DNA of 64,000 bases from Candidatus Sphingomonas phytovorans (GCA_029202385.1 CP119314.1:932501-996500); one strand, 5' to 3'. Positions 34,793-44,828 are shown, numbered from the stretch's first letter. The notes: a model not told the origin generated them from the letters alone. Program-made: numbers and translations.

Positions 34793-37700
34793 ATGCAGAT
34801 TATAGGACCTAATCAGCTCGTCTTCGCCAATGGATCGACGCAGAAAGACCTGGCGGTGACGACATCGGGCGCTACCGGCTCGGTCGGCTTTACTGTCACC
34901 CAAATTCCCGCGCAGATCGCCTCTGTTCGCAAGACTGCAGCTTCGGCGCCGCTTGCGGTTGGCGCTACCCTGACGTCTGCTGAAGCGGCAAACCTGGTTG
35001 TGACGCGCCCTGGTGGGACCGGAAGTTACGGGCCGACCATTCAGGCCTCGTCGGTCGTCGGGTTGAGGACGCGGGTGTTTGCGTCGGGCACCACGGCGCC
35101 TGCGTTCACGGTCGGCGATGCCACGTTCGTGCAGGCGATCAAGGACGGCAATATGTGGTTCCCGAATTTTCCGAGCGGCGGAACGGGGACGCTGACAGTC
35201 GACATGCTGTTCGACATCGGCACGGCGATGACCTTGGGCAAGGTCGTGGATTGGGTCATGAGCCTTAATTATGGCGGCCAAACCACTGACCAGTGGACCG
35301 GTATAACCGCAGTCGCCCTGGCAAGCACCGACGGGGTGACGATCGCGACGCTCGATGCCCTGACGATCACGCCTGACGCCGCCGATCAATTTGGTCAGAA
35401 GAAGCTGAACGGCACCGTAAACGGCGCCACAAGCGGTCGGTGGGTCGGCATTCGTCTGCTTAACGTGCCGATCAAATATCCGTTTATCGTCAAGGCGCTT
35501 GGGGTCCAGGCGCAGACCGGCAGCGGTTCGATCCCGCTACTGGCGAACCCCGTCTATTTTGGCGTCCACGCGGTCGAAAGCTCGGGCTCGGGAGCGTCAA
35601 TCTCCGCAAGTTCCGTGGTTGGTGTCAAGACCCGGGTCTTCCAGCCTGGCGGCTCGACGCCGGCGCTGAGCGATGGCGGCTCGGTCGGTGTCCAGGCGGT
35701 GAAGGACAATAATTACTGGATTCCGAACTATCCCGGCAGCGCAACCGGGCCGGTTACGGTTGATATGATCATGGATGTCGGCTCGGCCGTCGCGCTCGGC
35801 CAGATTGGCGATTTCCTGATGAGTGTCGGTTATGGCGGTGAGACCAGCGATCGCTGGACTGGCATCACCGCAAAGGCGCTTATCAGCACTGACGGCGTTA
35901 CCGTGACCGCGCTGAACACGCTGACCATCGCAAACGGCGCGACCGAACCGTTCAGCAACAAGAAGATCAGCGGAGCGGTGACTGGTGCTTCTCCTGCGCG
36001 CTGGCTGGGGATCCGGCTCGAAAATGTCGCAACGTCTCTCTATCCATTGATTCTGGAGGGCTTTGGCGCACAATCGGGCGGCGCCGGTGCCGGCGCTACC
36101 GCCGACTTCACCGTTGCGATCGGCGACAGCTCAACCGACTTCGGCACGACGCAGCCCCCGATGGGCAGCATAACCGTCTACGGCGATCCCGGCACGCGTT
36201 TCCCCCTCGATATCTATCTGCCGAGCCCGGCCGCCAGCTATACGCTGACCGTCCCCGCAGGGTTGTCACTCGTCGAACGGACATCGACGACGGTGACGAC
36301 AACGACGGGTTCAGCCTATCCGCTCGGCAACGCGACGGGGCCGTTCTCCCCGACCCAGACTGGCGGGGGGGCCACCAGTGCCCAAATCGCGATCATCGGG
36401 TCGGGCAAGAGCTTCGACGGGACTTTCCTCAATCTGGCCGCAGGCACCTATCTCGCCAGTCCCGCGCTTGGATTGAATGTTCCGACCAGCCCCGACGCCA
36501 GCAAGACGCAGGCGCCGATGGGCATGACCCTCAAGTTCGTCGGCATCATCCCGGCCAATAGCTATGTTGTCGCTTCGGTCTATTCCTACGGCGAAGGAGG
36601 TATGACCCTGTTCGGCAACTCGACCGCGGGTACGGTCGTCATTCGCATCGAACGCAATGGCACGATACAGGAGTTCACGAGCAGCGCTGCCTTTTCGAAC
36701 ACGCAGTCCGAGGATGTCTCGGTCCGCTATACCGACAATGCGAGCGGCGCGGGCGGGACGATCGTCTTTCTCCGGGCCGGCGTGCAAGTCGGTCCGGCGC
36801 AAACGACCACGATCAAGCCCCGTCTTACCGCCTCGGCGGCGATGGAGAGCAACGCGCTGACCGGGAACACCGCCGGGGGCACGGCGCTCAAGATCAGGAA
36901 TCTTGGCTTCACATTGGATGTCCTCACGCCCAGCTACAGCTATGTCCCGGTCGGTTCGGGCGTTGCCTCGGCAACGCGCGTGCAGAATCTGTACGTGGAC
37001 GCGACGGGCGTCTCGACACCCCAAGCTGCGAAAACCGTCACGTACCAGCCGAGCGGTGGAGCGGCGCAAGGCGTAGACGTTGTAGTTGGGCCGTTGGTGG
37101 TCGCCGCGGGATCCGCCTATCGTGCGGTGCTGGAGGATTGGTCGACGGGTGCTGCGGTCAGCCACGCCAATATTCTCGTCATGACCAAGCCCGCGCGCCA
37201 GAATTGCCGGTTTGAAGATGCGCAACTCTACAGCCTCCAGGCACCATGGACCGAATGCCTGCCGCAGGGCCCGGTGCCCGTGATCAACAACATCGCTTAT
37301 TATTGCGAAGCGGTGCGCGTGGGCAGCTACGTTCAGTTCCAGTTCGGGTACGACTGGACGCCTGCCACCATGCCCAGCAATCCCTTTGGCGATCCGACCG
37401 GCAAGGAAAGCTACATGGTTCCGCACAAATGGCGGATCGAGGATAGCGCCGGCAACCTCATCGCGCGGGTCCAGCGTCCCGATGGCGGCGCGCTGAACGG
37501 CACTGATATCCCGCGCATCTTCGCGGGAAGCTATGACGGCAACGGTGCGGCGATCACCAACGCGACCAACAAATGGTACCCGCATGGCACCGTCCGTTCG
37601 GGTGTGATCTGGCGGTCCGGAACCCCGACTGCCTATACCCAGGCGGTCATTACCGCTCAGTTGCCGAGATATGATCTGACCGTTCCTTACGCGATGCACA

Positions 37701-39292
37701 CCGGTTACTCGAACAATGGCGGTGACCTGCGGATTCTTGGCAATGATCAGCTGAACGGCTTCGGCAACACGCGCGTCATGTCATATGAGCCGAGCAACTA
37801 CGCAACGCTGACTCCGCAAGTCAACGTGACGCAGGACCCTTATCGCGCGTCGCTCTATTCGGGGAATTCGCTCGCGGCGGTCGCGTCGACCTGGCTGCGG
37901 TATACGCCGTTCAATCAGATGGGACGTTCGCCGATCACCGGGCCCGGCGGCGTGCGTGACGACCGCGCGGCGATCGCCGAGCCGGTTGCGCAATATATGT
38001 ATGACATCACGGCCAGCAGGCCGCATGATGCGAAACCCTATGGAGTAATCGCGCTCGATTTCGTCACCGGCTATGTCAGCGATCCGTATCACTGCTTCGA
38101 GGCAGGGCGCTGCGTGCCATTGTTCAAGGGTGCCAATGCGACGCGGGTCATTACGTTGCGCAACCACTATTATGGACCCGGAGAAGCCTCGACGCCGGCA
38201 GATCGCGCCTATTACATCCAGGGCGGTCCCACCTACACATTGGTCGCGTCGCAGAACCCCTTCCGAACCTATGTGCCATCAAAGGGCTCGGCGGCGGACA
38301 AGCCCTATTTCGGCACCAACGAGATCGATGCGGCCCACGCGCACCAATTTCCGCACTGGGGTTCGATGCTTTGGCAATCGCCGGAGTTTGCCTTTCTGGG
38401 CCACAAGATGTGGGATCAGGATCGGCTCTACTGGAATATCATCATCGCCGAGCCGTCGGCAACGCGGTGGGCCGAGCGGGACGGGGCGTGGCAGTTTCTC
38501 CATGCGGCGCTCGCCTGGAAGACGGCCTCCTCCAACTCCGACCGTCTCTATAGCCGGGCTGAGGTGATCGCCTTCGTCAGGCAGGACTTCGAATGGTTCA
38601 GCGACAATCACAAGACCTCGACGCCGGGCTTCGATAACCCGCCAACCAATGTCTATACTGGCGGACAGACCGACACCGCCAAGGTAGCCTATGCCGGTGC
38701 GTCCCGCTTCGGCGTGATGTTCCCTGTTGGCCCGGGCTTCGGCCAGCATGACTTCTTCGCCGGTTATTGGCTGACGGCCCTGTCGATCGGGGAAAAGCTC
38801 GGCTTCAATGCCGCGGTGCGTGCGGCATCGACGAAAGCGGGTGCCGTGCTCGACTTCCTGATCGCCAGGCACAGGCAGCGGGTCGTTGGCCGAATCAATC
38901 AGGCACCGCGCGCCAATCCGGGCGGTGGCGCCGACTATGAGTTCGTGATCTGGACACAGGCAGCGATCGCGGCTGCAAGCGGCACGGTCGCGTCACTGCC
39001 GCAAAACTACGCGGCGGTTGCGACGCAGAACGGGAACGGGCCGACATGGGACAAGATCATCGTGAGCGGCTCCACGATCGATCGCGACGGCCAGGGTCTC
39101 GACCAGTTGATTGCCGGGCCATCGCAACTCAAATATCAACTTGGCCTGTCCGGCTCGGATATCGATACGGCCCAGTCGACGGTTACCGGGTGGCGTAACC
39201 AAAAAAAGAGCGAGCAGGCAGCACTCGGTGTCAATGCCGGATCGAGCTGGTTCAAATATCTGAACGCGATCAATAATCCCGCCATCAGCTAA
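34793..39292 (+). CDS. giant modular protein (1,499 aa) of unknown function
   Basis: 1,499 residues from the ATG at 34793, preceded by CCGGAG at 8-bp spacing (an ATG at 34745 is also in frame). There is no signal peptide, lipobox or membrane helix. Visible parts: a beta-rich Thr/Ser/Gly leader (1-83); two similar discoidin/CBM32-like repeats (about 84-242 and 271-428) sharing 'ASSVVG..TRVF', 'QA.KD.N.W.PN.P', 'TVDM..D.G.A..LG', 'Y.GG.T.D.WTGITA.AL.STDGVT' and 'RW.GIRL.NV'; a Thr-rich region; a LamG/jelly-roll-like section (about 540-710); and a large aromatic-rich C-terminal region (about 800-1,499) with 'HAHQFPHWGSMLWQSPEFAFLGHKMWDQD' and helical 'WQFLHAALAWKTAS', which might be an alpha-helical toroid enzyme or structural module. 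A hairpin ends the gene and a GT39-type gene follows. A surface or polysaccharide-related role is inference. Confidence 0.75.
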   Translation: MQIIGPNQLVFANGSTQKDLAVTTSGATGSVGFTVTQIPAQIASVRKTAASAPLAVGATLTSAEAANLVVTRPGGTGSYGPTIQASSVVGLRTRVFASGTTAPAFTVGDATFVQAIKDGNMWFPNFPSGGTGTLTVDMLFDIGTAMTLGKVVDWVMSLNYGGQTTDQWTGITAVALASTDGVTIATLDALTITPDAADQFGQKKLNGTVNGATSGRWVGIRLLNVPIKYPFIVKALGVQAQTGSGSIPLLANPVYFGVHAVESSGSGASISASSVVGVKTRVFQPGGSTPALSDGGSVGVQAVKDNNYWIPNYPGSATGPVTVDMIMDVGSAVALGQIGDFLMSVGYGGETSDRWTGITAKALISTDGVTVTALNTLTIANGATEPFSNKKISGAVTGASPARWLGIRLENVATSLYPLILEGFGAQSGGAGAGATADFTVAIGDSSTDFGTTQPPMGSITVYGDPGTRFPLDIYLPSPAASYTLTVPAGLSLVERTSTTVTTTTGSAYPLGNATGPFSPTQTGGGATSAQIAIIGSGKSFDGTFLNLAAGTYLASPALGLNVPTSPDASKTQAPMGMTLKFVGIIPANSYVVASVYSYGEGGMTLFGNSTAGTVVIRIERNGTIQEFTSSAAFSNTQSEDVSVRYTDNASGAGGTIVFLRAGVQVGPAQTTTIKPRLTASAAMESNALTGNTAGGTALKIRNLGFTLDVLTPSYSYVPVGSGVASATRVQNLYVDATGVSTPQAAKTVTYQPSGGAAQGVDVVVGPLVVAAGSAYRAVLEDWSTGAAVSHANILVMTKPARQNCRFEDAQLYSLQAPWTECLPQGPVPVINNIAYYCEAVRVGSYVQFQFGYDWTPATMPSNPFGDPTGKESYMVPHKWRIEDSAGNLIARVQRPDGGALNGTDIPRIFAGSYDGNGAAITNATNKWYPHGTVRSGVIWRSGTPTAYTQAVITAQLPRYDLTVPYAMHTGYSNNGGDLRILGNDQLNGFGNTRVMSYEPSNYATLTPQVNVTQDPYRASLYSGNSLAAVASTWLRYTPFNQMGRSPITGPGGVRDDRAAIAEPVAQYMYDITASRPHDAKPYGVIALDFVTGYVSDPYHCFEAGRCVPLFKGANATRVITLRNHYYGPGEASTPADRAYYIQGGPTYTLVASQNPFRTYVPSKGSAADKPYFGTNEIDAAHAHQFPHWGSMLWQSPEFAFLGHKMWDQDRLYWNIIIAEPSATRWAERDGAWQFLHAALAWKTASSNSDRLYSRAEVIAFVRQDFEWFSDNHKTSTPGFDNPPTNVYTGGQTDTAKVAYAGASRFGVMFPVGPGFGQHDFFAGYWLTALSIGEKLGFNAAVRAASTKAGAVLDFLIARHRQRVVGRINQAPRANPGGGADYEFVIWTQAAIAAASGTVASLPQNYAAVATQNGNGPTWDKIIVSGSTIDRDGQGLDQLIAGPSQLKYQLGLSGSDIDTAQSTVTGWRNQKKSEQAALGVNAGSSWFKYLNAINNPAIS
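35042..35518 (+). repeat. internal protein repeat 1 (discoidin-like)
   Basis: Encodes about residues 84-242 of the giant protein. It aligns along its length with the second repeat 561 bp downstream at the protein level, while nucleotide identity is lower, so the duplication is old. The order of motifs (DGN.WFPN, TVDML, STDGVT, GRWVGIRL) recalls F5/8C or CBM32 domains. Confidence 0.65.
35603..36076 (+). repeat. internal protein repeat 2 (discoidin-like)
   Basis: Encodes about residues 271-428 of the giant protein, with the same motif order as repeat 1 (DNNYWIPN, TVDMI, STDGVT, ARWLGIRL). A 28-residue Gly/Ser-rich linker separates the copies. Confidence 0.65.
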
Positions 39293-39313
39293 TATATCTC
39301 ACATATGGAACGG

Positions 39314-39347
39314 CAGGGCCGATGCTTCGCAAGGAGCATCGGCCCTG
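39314..39347. terminator. 13-bp perfect hairpin after the giant gene
   Basis: CAGGGCCGATGCT (39314-39326) and AGCATCGGCCCTG (39335-39347) form a 13-bp perfect stem with an 8-nt loop, 21 bp past the stop. The tail is T-poor. It should end or attenuate transcription before the glycosyltransferase gene. Confidence 0.65.
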
Positions 39348-39423
39348 TGCCTTCAGGCATGGCCACTTGCCGGAAGATATTGCGATTAGGAATTTTTCAA
39401 GCGCCGGCTCCTAGGACAGCCCT

Positions 39424-41019
39424 ATGCTCTACGGGGGTCATGTTCGGCGAACTTTCGCACTGGGGCTGCTACTGGGGCTTGCCGCCCTTGCGCTTGCCGG
39501 CATGACTGGCGGATTGTCGCGCAGCTTCCTCGATCCCGATGAATCCGCGCATTATGTCAACACGCTCTTCATCGCCGATTGGCTGCGCGCCGGCTTGCCA
39601 GCGCCGATGACCTTCGCGCGGGACTTTTACGCGCACTTTCCCAAGCTTTCGATCGGTCATTGGCCGCCGGGCTGGTATGCGCTGCTCGCACCGCCATTCG
39701 CGATCATGCGGCCCTCACCATTCGGCGCCGCAATGATAAGCGCGTTCATTGCCGGTCTGCCGGCCGTTCTGACTGGCTGGGGACTGTTCCGGTCGGGCGC
39801 ACCGCGCCTCGCCATCGCGGCGGCTTTCGTCGTGCTGTTACTGCCGCTGACGGTGGAAAGCGCGCGCTATTTCCTGCTTGATCAGCCGGTGGCGCTTGTC
39901 GTCGGCGTTGCCGCGATCGCCTGGCTCGCCGCTGCTGAACATCCCTCCTGGAGGCGCTACGCGCTGTTCGGCGCGCTCGCGGTCTTCGCCACCCTGGTCA
40001 AGGGCAATGGCACGCTGGTCGTGCTCATCCCCGCGATCGAGATCGGCCTGTCGCGACGATGGAGGCTGCTTGCGGACAAGCGGCTCTGGACCGTTGGGGC
40101 GATCACCTTTCTCCTGATCCTGCCCTGGTATCTGATCTCCTTCCGTATCTCGGCCGGCGGCTTCAACTACCAGCCGGGATTCGCCTATGCTTGGGCCTCG
40201 CTTGCGACCAATTGCACGGCGGTCAGGGACAATATCGGCTGGGTAGGGCTGCTCCTCGCGTCGGTCGGGGCGATCCATGATTGGCGGGATCCCCGTTCTG
40301 GACCGGTCGTTAGAATCGCTCTCGCTACGATCCTGGCGACGTTGATCTTCCAGGCGGGCGTTCCGGTCGCACTGGCAGATCGCTATATTCTACCGTTGTT
40401 GCCATGGTGCGTTCTACTGGCGGCGCTGGGTGTCCGAACGCTGTGGAACGTTCATGGCCTGGGACGTCTTGCCGCCGCAGCAAGCGTTGCCCTCGCTTTC
40501 ATCGTGCCAATCACGACCTTGATGCATGCGACCATCAAGCCTGATCTAGGGGCTCCGGCGATTGCGCGAGCAATGGTCAATAGGCCGGGCGTCTGGCTGG
40601 TCGACGGCCGCGCGGGCGGTGAGGGCGCGGTGATCGCCGCTGCTGCCTATGCCGATGGCGGCCGACGCCGCATCTGGGTTGCGCGCGCCTCACAATGGCT
40701 GTCGACCAGCGACTTCATGGGGCGCGGGTACGCGCTGACCGCACGATCGCCGCGCGAAGCGAGCGCCATACTGGACCGGCTTGGTGTGCGCGGTGTCGTT
40801 CTTGTCGGCGAACGGAGCAAGCTCGCTTACCCGCACAGCGCTGTTCTCCAGCAAGCCCTTCGTCGATCGGCGTTTCATGGAAACACACGCCCATTCGCCG
40901 CCGGTCGTGGTGCTGCCCTCGTCGCCGCGCGGGACGCGCCGGTGGTTGCACGCCCAGATCTGCTCGCTGCCGGTAGCGGCTCGCGTAATTTTTCGATGAT
41001 GACCGCCGGGACGCGATAA
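39424..41019 (+). CDS. GT39/ArnT-like membrane glycosyltransferase
   Basis: 531 residues with about ten membrane helices and a soluble C-terminal part (from about 385). The first extracytoplasmic loop carries acidic residues in 'FLDPDESAHYVNTLF', equivalent to the catalytic Asp-Glu pair of dolichyl/undecaprenyl-phosphate sugar transferases; 'YFLLDQPVALVVG' and 'LVKGNGTLVVLIPA' are also typical of the family. Such enzymes move a sugar from a polyprenyl phosphate to lipid A, a glycan or protein at the periplasmic face. It follows the giant gene after a hairpin. Acceptor unknown; glycosylation of the giant protein or a surface glycan is a speculation. Confidence 0.8.
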   Translation: MLYGGHVRRTFALGLLLGLAALALAGMTGGLSRSFLDPDESAHYVNTLFIADWLRAGLPAPMTFARDFYAHFPKLSIGHWPPGWYALLAPPFAIMRPSPFGAAMISAFIAGLPAVLTGWGLFRSGAPRLAIAAAFVVLLLPLTVESARYFLLDQPVALVVGVAAIAWLAAAEHPSWRRYALFGALAVFATLVKGNGTLVVLIPAIEIGLSRRWRLLADKRLWTVGAITFLLILPWYLISFRISAGGFNYQPGFAYAWASLATNCTAVRDNIGWVGLLLASVGAIHDWRDPRSGPVVRIALATILATLIFQAGVPVALADRYILPLLPWCVLLAALGVRTLWNVHGLGRLAAAASVALAFIVPITTLMHATIKPDLGAPAIARAMVNRPGVWLVDGRAGGEGAVIAAAAYADGGRRRIWVARASQWLSTSDFMGRGYALTARSPREASAILDRLGVRGVVLVGERSKLAYPHSAVLQQALRRSAFHGNTRPFAAGRGAALVAARDAPVVARPDLLAAGSGSRNFSMMTAGTR

Positions 41020-41191
41020 AGAGTCCGAACTAGTCGAATCGGTTCAGAAGCTCCCCACGGGTATTCCTGGGAAAGCCAGATGCGCATCACGGAGGCGCCG
41101 TTTCGGGTGACCGGTGCTGAATGGAGCCAGCGCGGGCCGCGACGTGGCGGGCCGAGGATCTCGTGACTGCGCGGTCAGACCCGGCACTTTC

Positions 41192-42031
41192 TCAGAGCTC
41201 GGTTCTGACTTTCCACAATTCGGGAAACAATACCGTGTCGAGCATGCGGCGGAGATAGGAAACGCCGCCCGTCCCGCCGGTTCCCGCCTTCAAACCAATG
41301 ATGCGCTCAACGGTGGTGACGTGGTTGAACCGCCATCGGCGGAAATAGTCTTCGAGATCGATGAGCTTTTCGGCCAGTTCGTAAAGCGCCCAATGTTCTT
41401 CCGGGGCGCGGTAGATTCTCGCCCAGGCCGCAAGGACCTGCGGATTCTCCTGCCGTGAGGCGCGCCAGTCGGTCCGTTCAGCATCCGAGCCAATGTCTAA
41501 ACCCGTCCGCGCCAGCAAGCGAAGCGTTTCATCGTACAGGCTCGGCGTGGCAAGGATCGCCTCCAGGAGCGCGGTGATGTCTTCCCGATGGGCATGCGGC
41601 TTGAGCATCGCGAGGTTGCGGTTGCCCAGGAGGAACTCGATTGCGCGATATTGATGCGATTGGAAGCCGGACGACTGGCCGAGTGAATCCCGGAAACTCG
41701 TATATTCGCTTGGCGTCATCGTCCGCAGGACGTCCCACGCGCTATTCAATTGCTCGAAGATGCGCGAGACTCGGGCGAGCATCTTGAACGCGGGTTGAAG
41801 ATGATCGTCGCGGATCGCCCCGATCGCTGTGCGGAGTTCGTGTATCGCCAGTTTCATCCACAGTTCGGATGTCTGGTGCTGGATAATGAACAGCAGTTCG
41901 TCGTGCGCATCCGACAAGGGTGACTGGGCATCGAAGATGAGGTCGAGACGGAGATAGTCGCCGTAGGACATGCGGCCGTCAAAAGACATCTCTGCTCCTT
42001 CGACTGCCGGATTGTAGGGGCAACCGCTCAT
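41192..42031 (-). CDS. kynA: tryptophan 2,3-dioxygenase
   Basis: 279 residues from the ATG at 42031, chosen because it overlaps the kynU stop (ATGA); the frame is open further upstream. It opens the indole ring of L-tryptophan to N-formylkynurenine using heme. Substrate-site His52 lies in '[13 protein letters not shown]' and the proximal heme ligand is His237 in '[16 protein letters not shown]'; '[18 protein letters not shown]' is the family signature. The C-terminus contains the substrate-gripping 'GGTGGVSYL' loop. Last gene of the ten-gene kynurenine/2-aminobenzoyl-CoA operon. Confidence 0.95.
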   Translation of the reverse strand: MSGCPYNPAVEGAEMSFDGRMSYGDYLRLDLIFDAQSPLSDAHDELLFIIQHQTSELWMKLAIHELRTAIGAIRDDHLQPAFKMLARVSRIFEQLNSAWDVLRTMTPSEYTSFRDSLGQSSGFQSHQYRAIEFLLGNRNLAMLKPHAHREDITALLEAILATPSLYDETLRLLARTGLDIGSDAERTDWRASRQENPQVLAAWARIYRAPEEHWALYELAEKLIDLEDYFRRWRFNHVTTVERIIGLKAGTGGTGGVSYLRRMLDTVLFPELWKVRTEL

Positions 42032-43221
42032 GTGACGAGTCCTTTTGTCGTATATTCGGGCGAATCCCACAGTCGGCGGTCGATGACGTCGGCCAGGATG
42101 TCGACAGCGCCGATGATATCGCGCTTGTCGATGTAGAGTGGGGTCAGGCCAAATCGCAGGATATCGGGAGCGCGAAAGTCGCCGATCACACCGCGGGCGA
42201 TGAGCGCCTGCATGACCGAATATCCATCCGGGTGGCGGAAGGACACCTGGCTGCCGCGCCGGGCCCCGTCGCGTGGCGACGCGAGCACAAGGTCAGGACA
42301 GCGGCTTTCGACTTCGGCGATGAACAGTTCCGCCAGGTCCAGCGACGCCGTACGGATCGCAGCCATATCGACGCCTTCCCAGACATCAAGCGCGGCGTCG
42401 AGCGTGGCGAGTGCCAGGATTGGTGGGGTCCCGACGCGCATGCGCTCGATGCCGGCACCGGGACGATAGGACAGGTCGAACGCGAAGGGGGCTTCATGTC
42501 CCATCCAGCCCGACAGGGCGGGGCGAACCTGGTTGGCGAACCGCGGCGCCACATAGATGAAGGCGGGCGAACCCGGGCCCCCGTTCAGATATTTGTAGGT
42601 GCAGCCGATCGCAAAATCCGTGTCGGCACCGGTGACATCGACCGGCAACGCGCCCGCGGAATGTGCAAGATCCCAAATCACCAGCGCGCCCGCCGCGTGC
42701 GCCTTGTGGATGAGCGCGGGCATGTCATGGCGCCGGCCCGTTCGGTAATCGACTTCGGTCAGCAAAAGAACGGCGACAGTCTCGTCGATCGCCGCTTCGA
42801 CCTCTTCGGGCGCTACGATGGTCAGTTCATAATCGCGCTGGAGCGAGGTCAGCAGCCCCTCCGCCATGTAGATGTCGGACGGGAAGTTGCCGCTGTCAGT
42901 GAGGACGACCCGCCGTTCCGGGTTCAACTCGAGCGCCGACGCGAGAGCCTGATAGACTTTGACTGACAGCGTATCCCCCATCACGACGCTACCGGTTGGC
43001 GCGCCGATCAGGCGGCCGACCCGATCGCCGATCCGCCGCGGCATGGTCATCCAGTCAGCTTCATTCCAGGCGCGAATCAACCGATCACCCCATTCGGCAT
43101 TCACGGTGTCGAGCAACCGGCGTTCGACGCCGCGTGGCAGTGGGCCCAGCGAATTTCCGTCGAGATAGATGATGCCCTCGGGAAGCTTGAACAGGCCACG
43201 GGTCGTTGCAAAGTCAGTCAA
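42028..43221 (-). CDS. kynU: kynureninase
   Basis: 397 residues, the usual bacterial length. A PLP fold-type I enzyme that splits L-kynurenine to anthranilate and L-alanine. The PLP lysine is Lys210 in '[15 protein letters not shown]', and '[15 protein letters not shown]' gives the pyridine-ring Asp. N-terminal '[11 protein letters not shown]' and C-terminal '[15 protein letters not shown]' are family marks. It overlaps kynA and the CoA ligase gene by 4 bp each. Anthranilate produced here is the substrate of the adjacent ligase. Confidence 0.95.
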   Translation of the reverse strand: MTDFATTRGLFKLPEGIIYLDGNSLGPLPRGVERRLLDTVNAEWGDRLIRAWNEADWMTMPRRIGDRVGRLIGAPTGSVVMGDTLSVKVYQALASALELNPERRVVLTDSGNFPSDIYMAEGLLTSLQRDYELTIVAPEEVEAAIDETVAVLLLTEVDYRTGRRHDMPALIHKAHAAGALVIWDLAHSAGALPVDVTGADTDFAIGCTYKYLNGGPGSPAFIYVAPRFANQVRPALSGWMGHEAPFAFDLSYRPGAGIERMRVGTPPILALATLDAALDVWEGVDMAAIRTASLDLAELFIAEVESRCPDLVLASPRDGARRGSQVSFRHPDGYSVMQALIARGVIGDFRAPDILRFGLTPLYIDKRDIIGAVDILADVIDRRLWDSPEYTTKGLVT

Positions 43222-44828
43222 GGTTTTGTCTCCACGGATGCCTGGCGCAGCGCAAAACGCTGGATCTTGCCGGTAGCGGTCTTCGGCAGCGCATCGAGAA
43301 AAGCGATTTCGCGCGGATATTTATAAGGAGCGATCGCCGCCTTGACGTGATCCTGCAGCGCTTTCGCCAGGCTCGGGTCAGCCGTATATCCCTCCGCCAC
43401 TACGATGAACGCTTTCACCTTCATGCCGCGCTCGATACAGGGTACGCCGATCACCGCGCACTCCAGCACGGCCGGATGCCCATACAGCGCCTTTTCCACC
43501 TCGGGCGCGCCGATATTGTAGCCGCTGGAGACGATCATGTCGTCCGAGCGCGCCACGAAATGAAAATAGCCGTCCTCATCGCGACGATAGGTATCGCCGG
43601 TGACGTTCCAGCTATCGATGACATAGTCAGCCTGGCGTCGGTCATCGAGGTAGCGGCAGCCGGTGGGGCCCTTAACAGCAAGTCGCCCTGTCCCCGTCGG
43701 TATCGCGCGGCCTGCCTGGTCGAGGATCGTCACCTCGTACCCGGGGACCGCGCGGCCGGTCGCACCCGGGCGATTGTCGGTGCCGGCCGCCGAAACGAAG
43801 ATGTGCATCATCTCCGTCGCGCCGAGGCCGTTGACGATTTCCAGGCCAGTCGCATCGCGCCACGCATGCCACACCGTCTCGGGAAGGTGCTCGCCGGCTG
43901 AAACGCAGAGGCGCAGCGATGACGGGATGTGCGATATGATTCCCAGCATCGCCTTGTAGGCAGTCGGGGCCGTGGCGAGGATCGTGACGCCAAACCGCTC
44001 GATGGTCTCCAAAAGGCCTTGCGGGGAGGATTGTTCGGCCGTGACCGCGACGCCGCCGAAGCGCAGCGGGAAGATCAACTGCATGCCGAGGCCGAACGTG
44101 AAGGCGATCGGTGCCGAGCATAACCACCGATCCTGCGGGCTGGGCGCGATGATGTGCCGGGCAAAACTATCCGCAGGCGCGAGAATGTCGCGATGGAACT
44201 GAACGCAGCCCTTGGGCTTTCCGGTCGTGCCGGAGGTGAAGGCGATAAGCGCGGGGTCGTCGCGATGTGTCGCGATCGGCTCGAACCCGGGCGCGACGGT
44301 GGCCATCCGCGCTTCGACGTCGCCCGTGCCGGCATCGCCATCATAGATCAGGCAAGAGCGAAGCGTGGATGCGTTGTCCTGCGCCGCCCGGAAATCGCTC
44401 AGGCTGCGACGATCGACGATCGCATGCGTGATTCGCGCACGATCGAGGATCGTCACTATCTCGCTTGCCCGCAGGATCGGCATCGTCGCCACGACCACGC
44501 CGCCAGCCTTGAGAACGCCGAGCCACGCGGTGAACATCAGCGCTGTGTTGGGCCCGCGCAACAATACGCGATTACCCGGTACCAGACCCTCTTGTTCGAC
44601 CAGAATGCGGGCGATCGCATCCGAGCGTGCTTGCAACTGGCCATAGGTCCAGCTGCCCGTTTCGTTGATGATCGCCACCGAGTGGGGATCCTGACCTTCA
44701 AGCAGGGCAACCGCCGCGTTCAGGCGATCGGGGTAATGCAACTCGGGCAGATCGAACCGGAATTCCGGCTGGAGTGACGATGGCGGCAGCCGGTCACGAA
44801 CGAACGTGTCGACATGCGCCGTGATCAT
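43218..44828 (-). CDS. 2-aminobenzoate (anthranilate)-CoA ligase, benzoate-CoA-ligase family
   Basis: 536 residues of the ANL adenylating superfamily. P-loop A3 'LIAFTSGTTGKPKGC', A5 'NGLGATEMMHIF' and the catalytic Lys in A10 'LPKTATGKIQRF' are all present. It activates an aromatic acid with ATP and CoA. Placement between kynureninase and an aminobenzoyl-CoA monooxygenase/reductase points to anthranilate, as for AbmG of Azoarcus. 'MHIFVSAAG' after A5 is typical of benzoate-type ligases. 4-bp overlaps at both ends. Confidence 0.88.
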   Translation of the reverse strand: MITAHVDTFVRDRLPPSSLQPEFRFDLPELHYPDRLNAAVALLEGQDPHSVAIINETGSWTYGQLQARSDAIARILVEQEGLVPGNRVLLRGPNTALMFTAWLGVLKAGGVVVATMPILRASEIVTILDRARITHAIVDRRSLSDFRAAQDNASTLRSCLIYDGDAGTGDVEARMATVAPGFEPIATHRDDPALIAFTSGTTGKPKGCVQFHRDILAPADSFARHIIAPSPQDRWLCSAPIAFTFGLGMQLIFPLRFGGVAVTAEQSSPQGLLETIERFGVTILATAPTAYKAMLGIISHIPSSLRLCVSAGEHLPETVWHAWRDATGLEIVNGLGATEMMHIFVSAAGTDNRPGATGRAVPGYEVTILDQAGRAIPTGTGRLAVKGPTGCRYLDDRRQADYVIDSWNVTGDTYRRDEDGYFHFVARSDDMIVSSGYNIGAPEVEKALYGHPAVLECAVIGVPCIERGMKVKAFIVVAEGYTADPSLAKALQDHVKAAIAPYKYPREIAFLDALPKTATGKIQRFALRQASVETKP

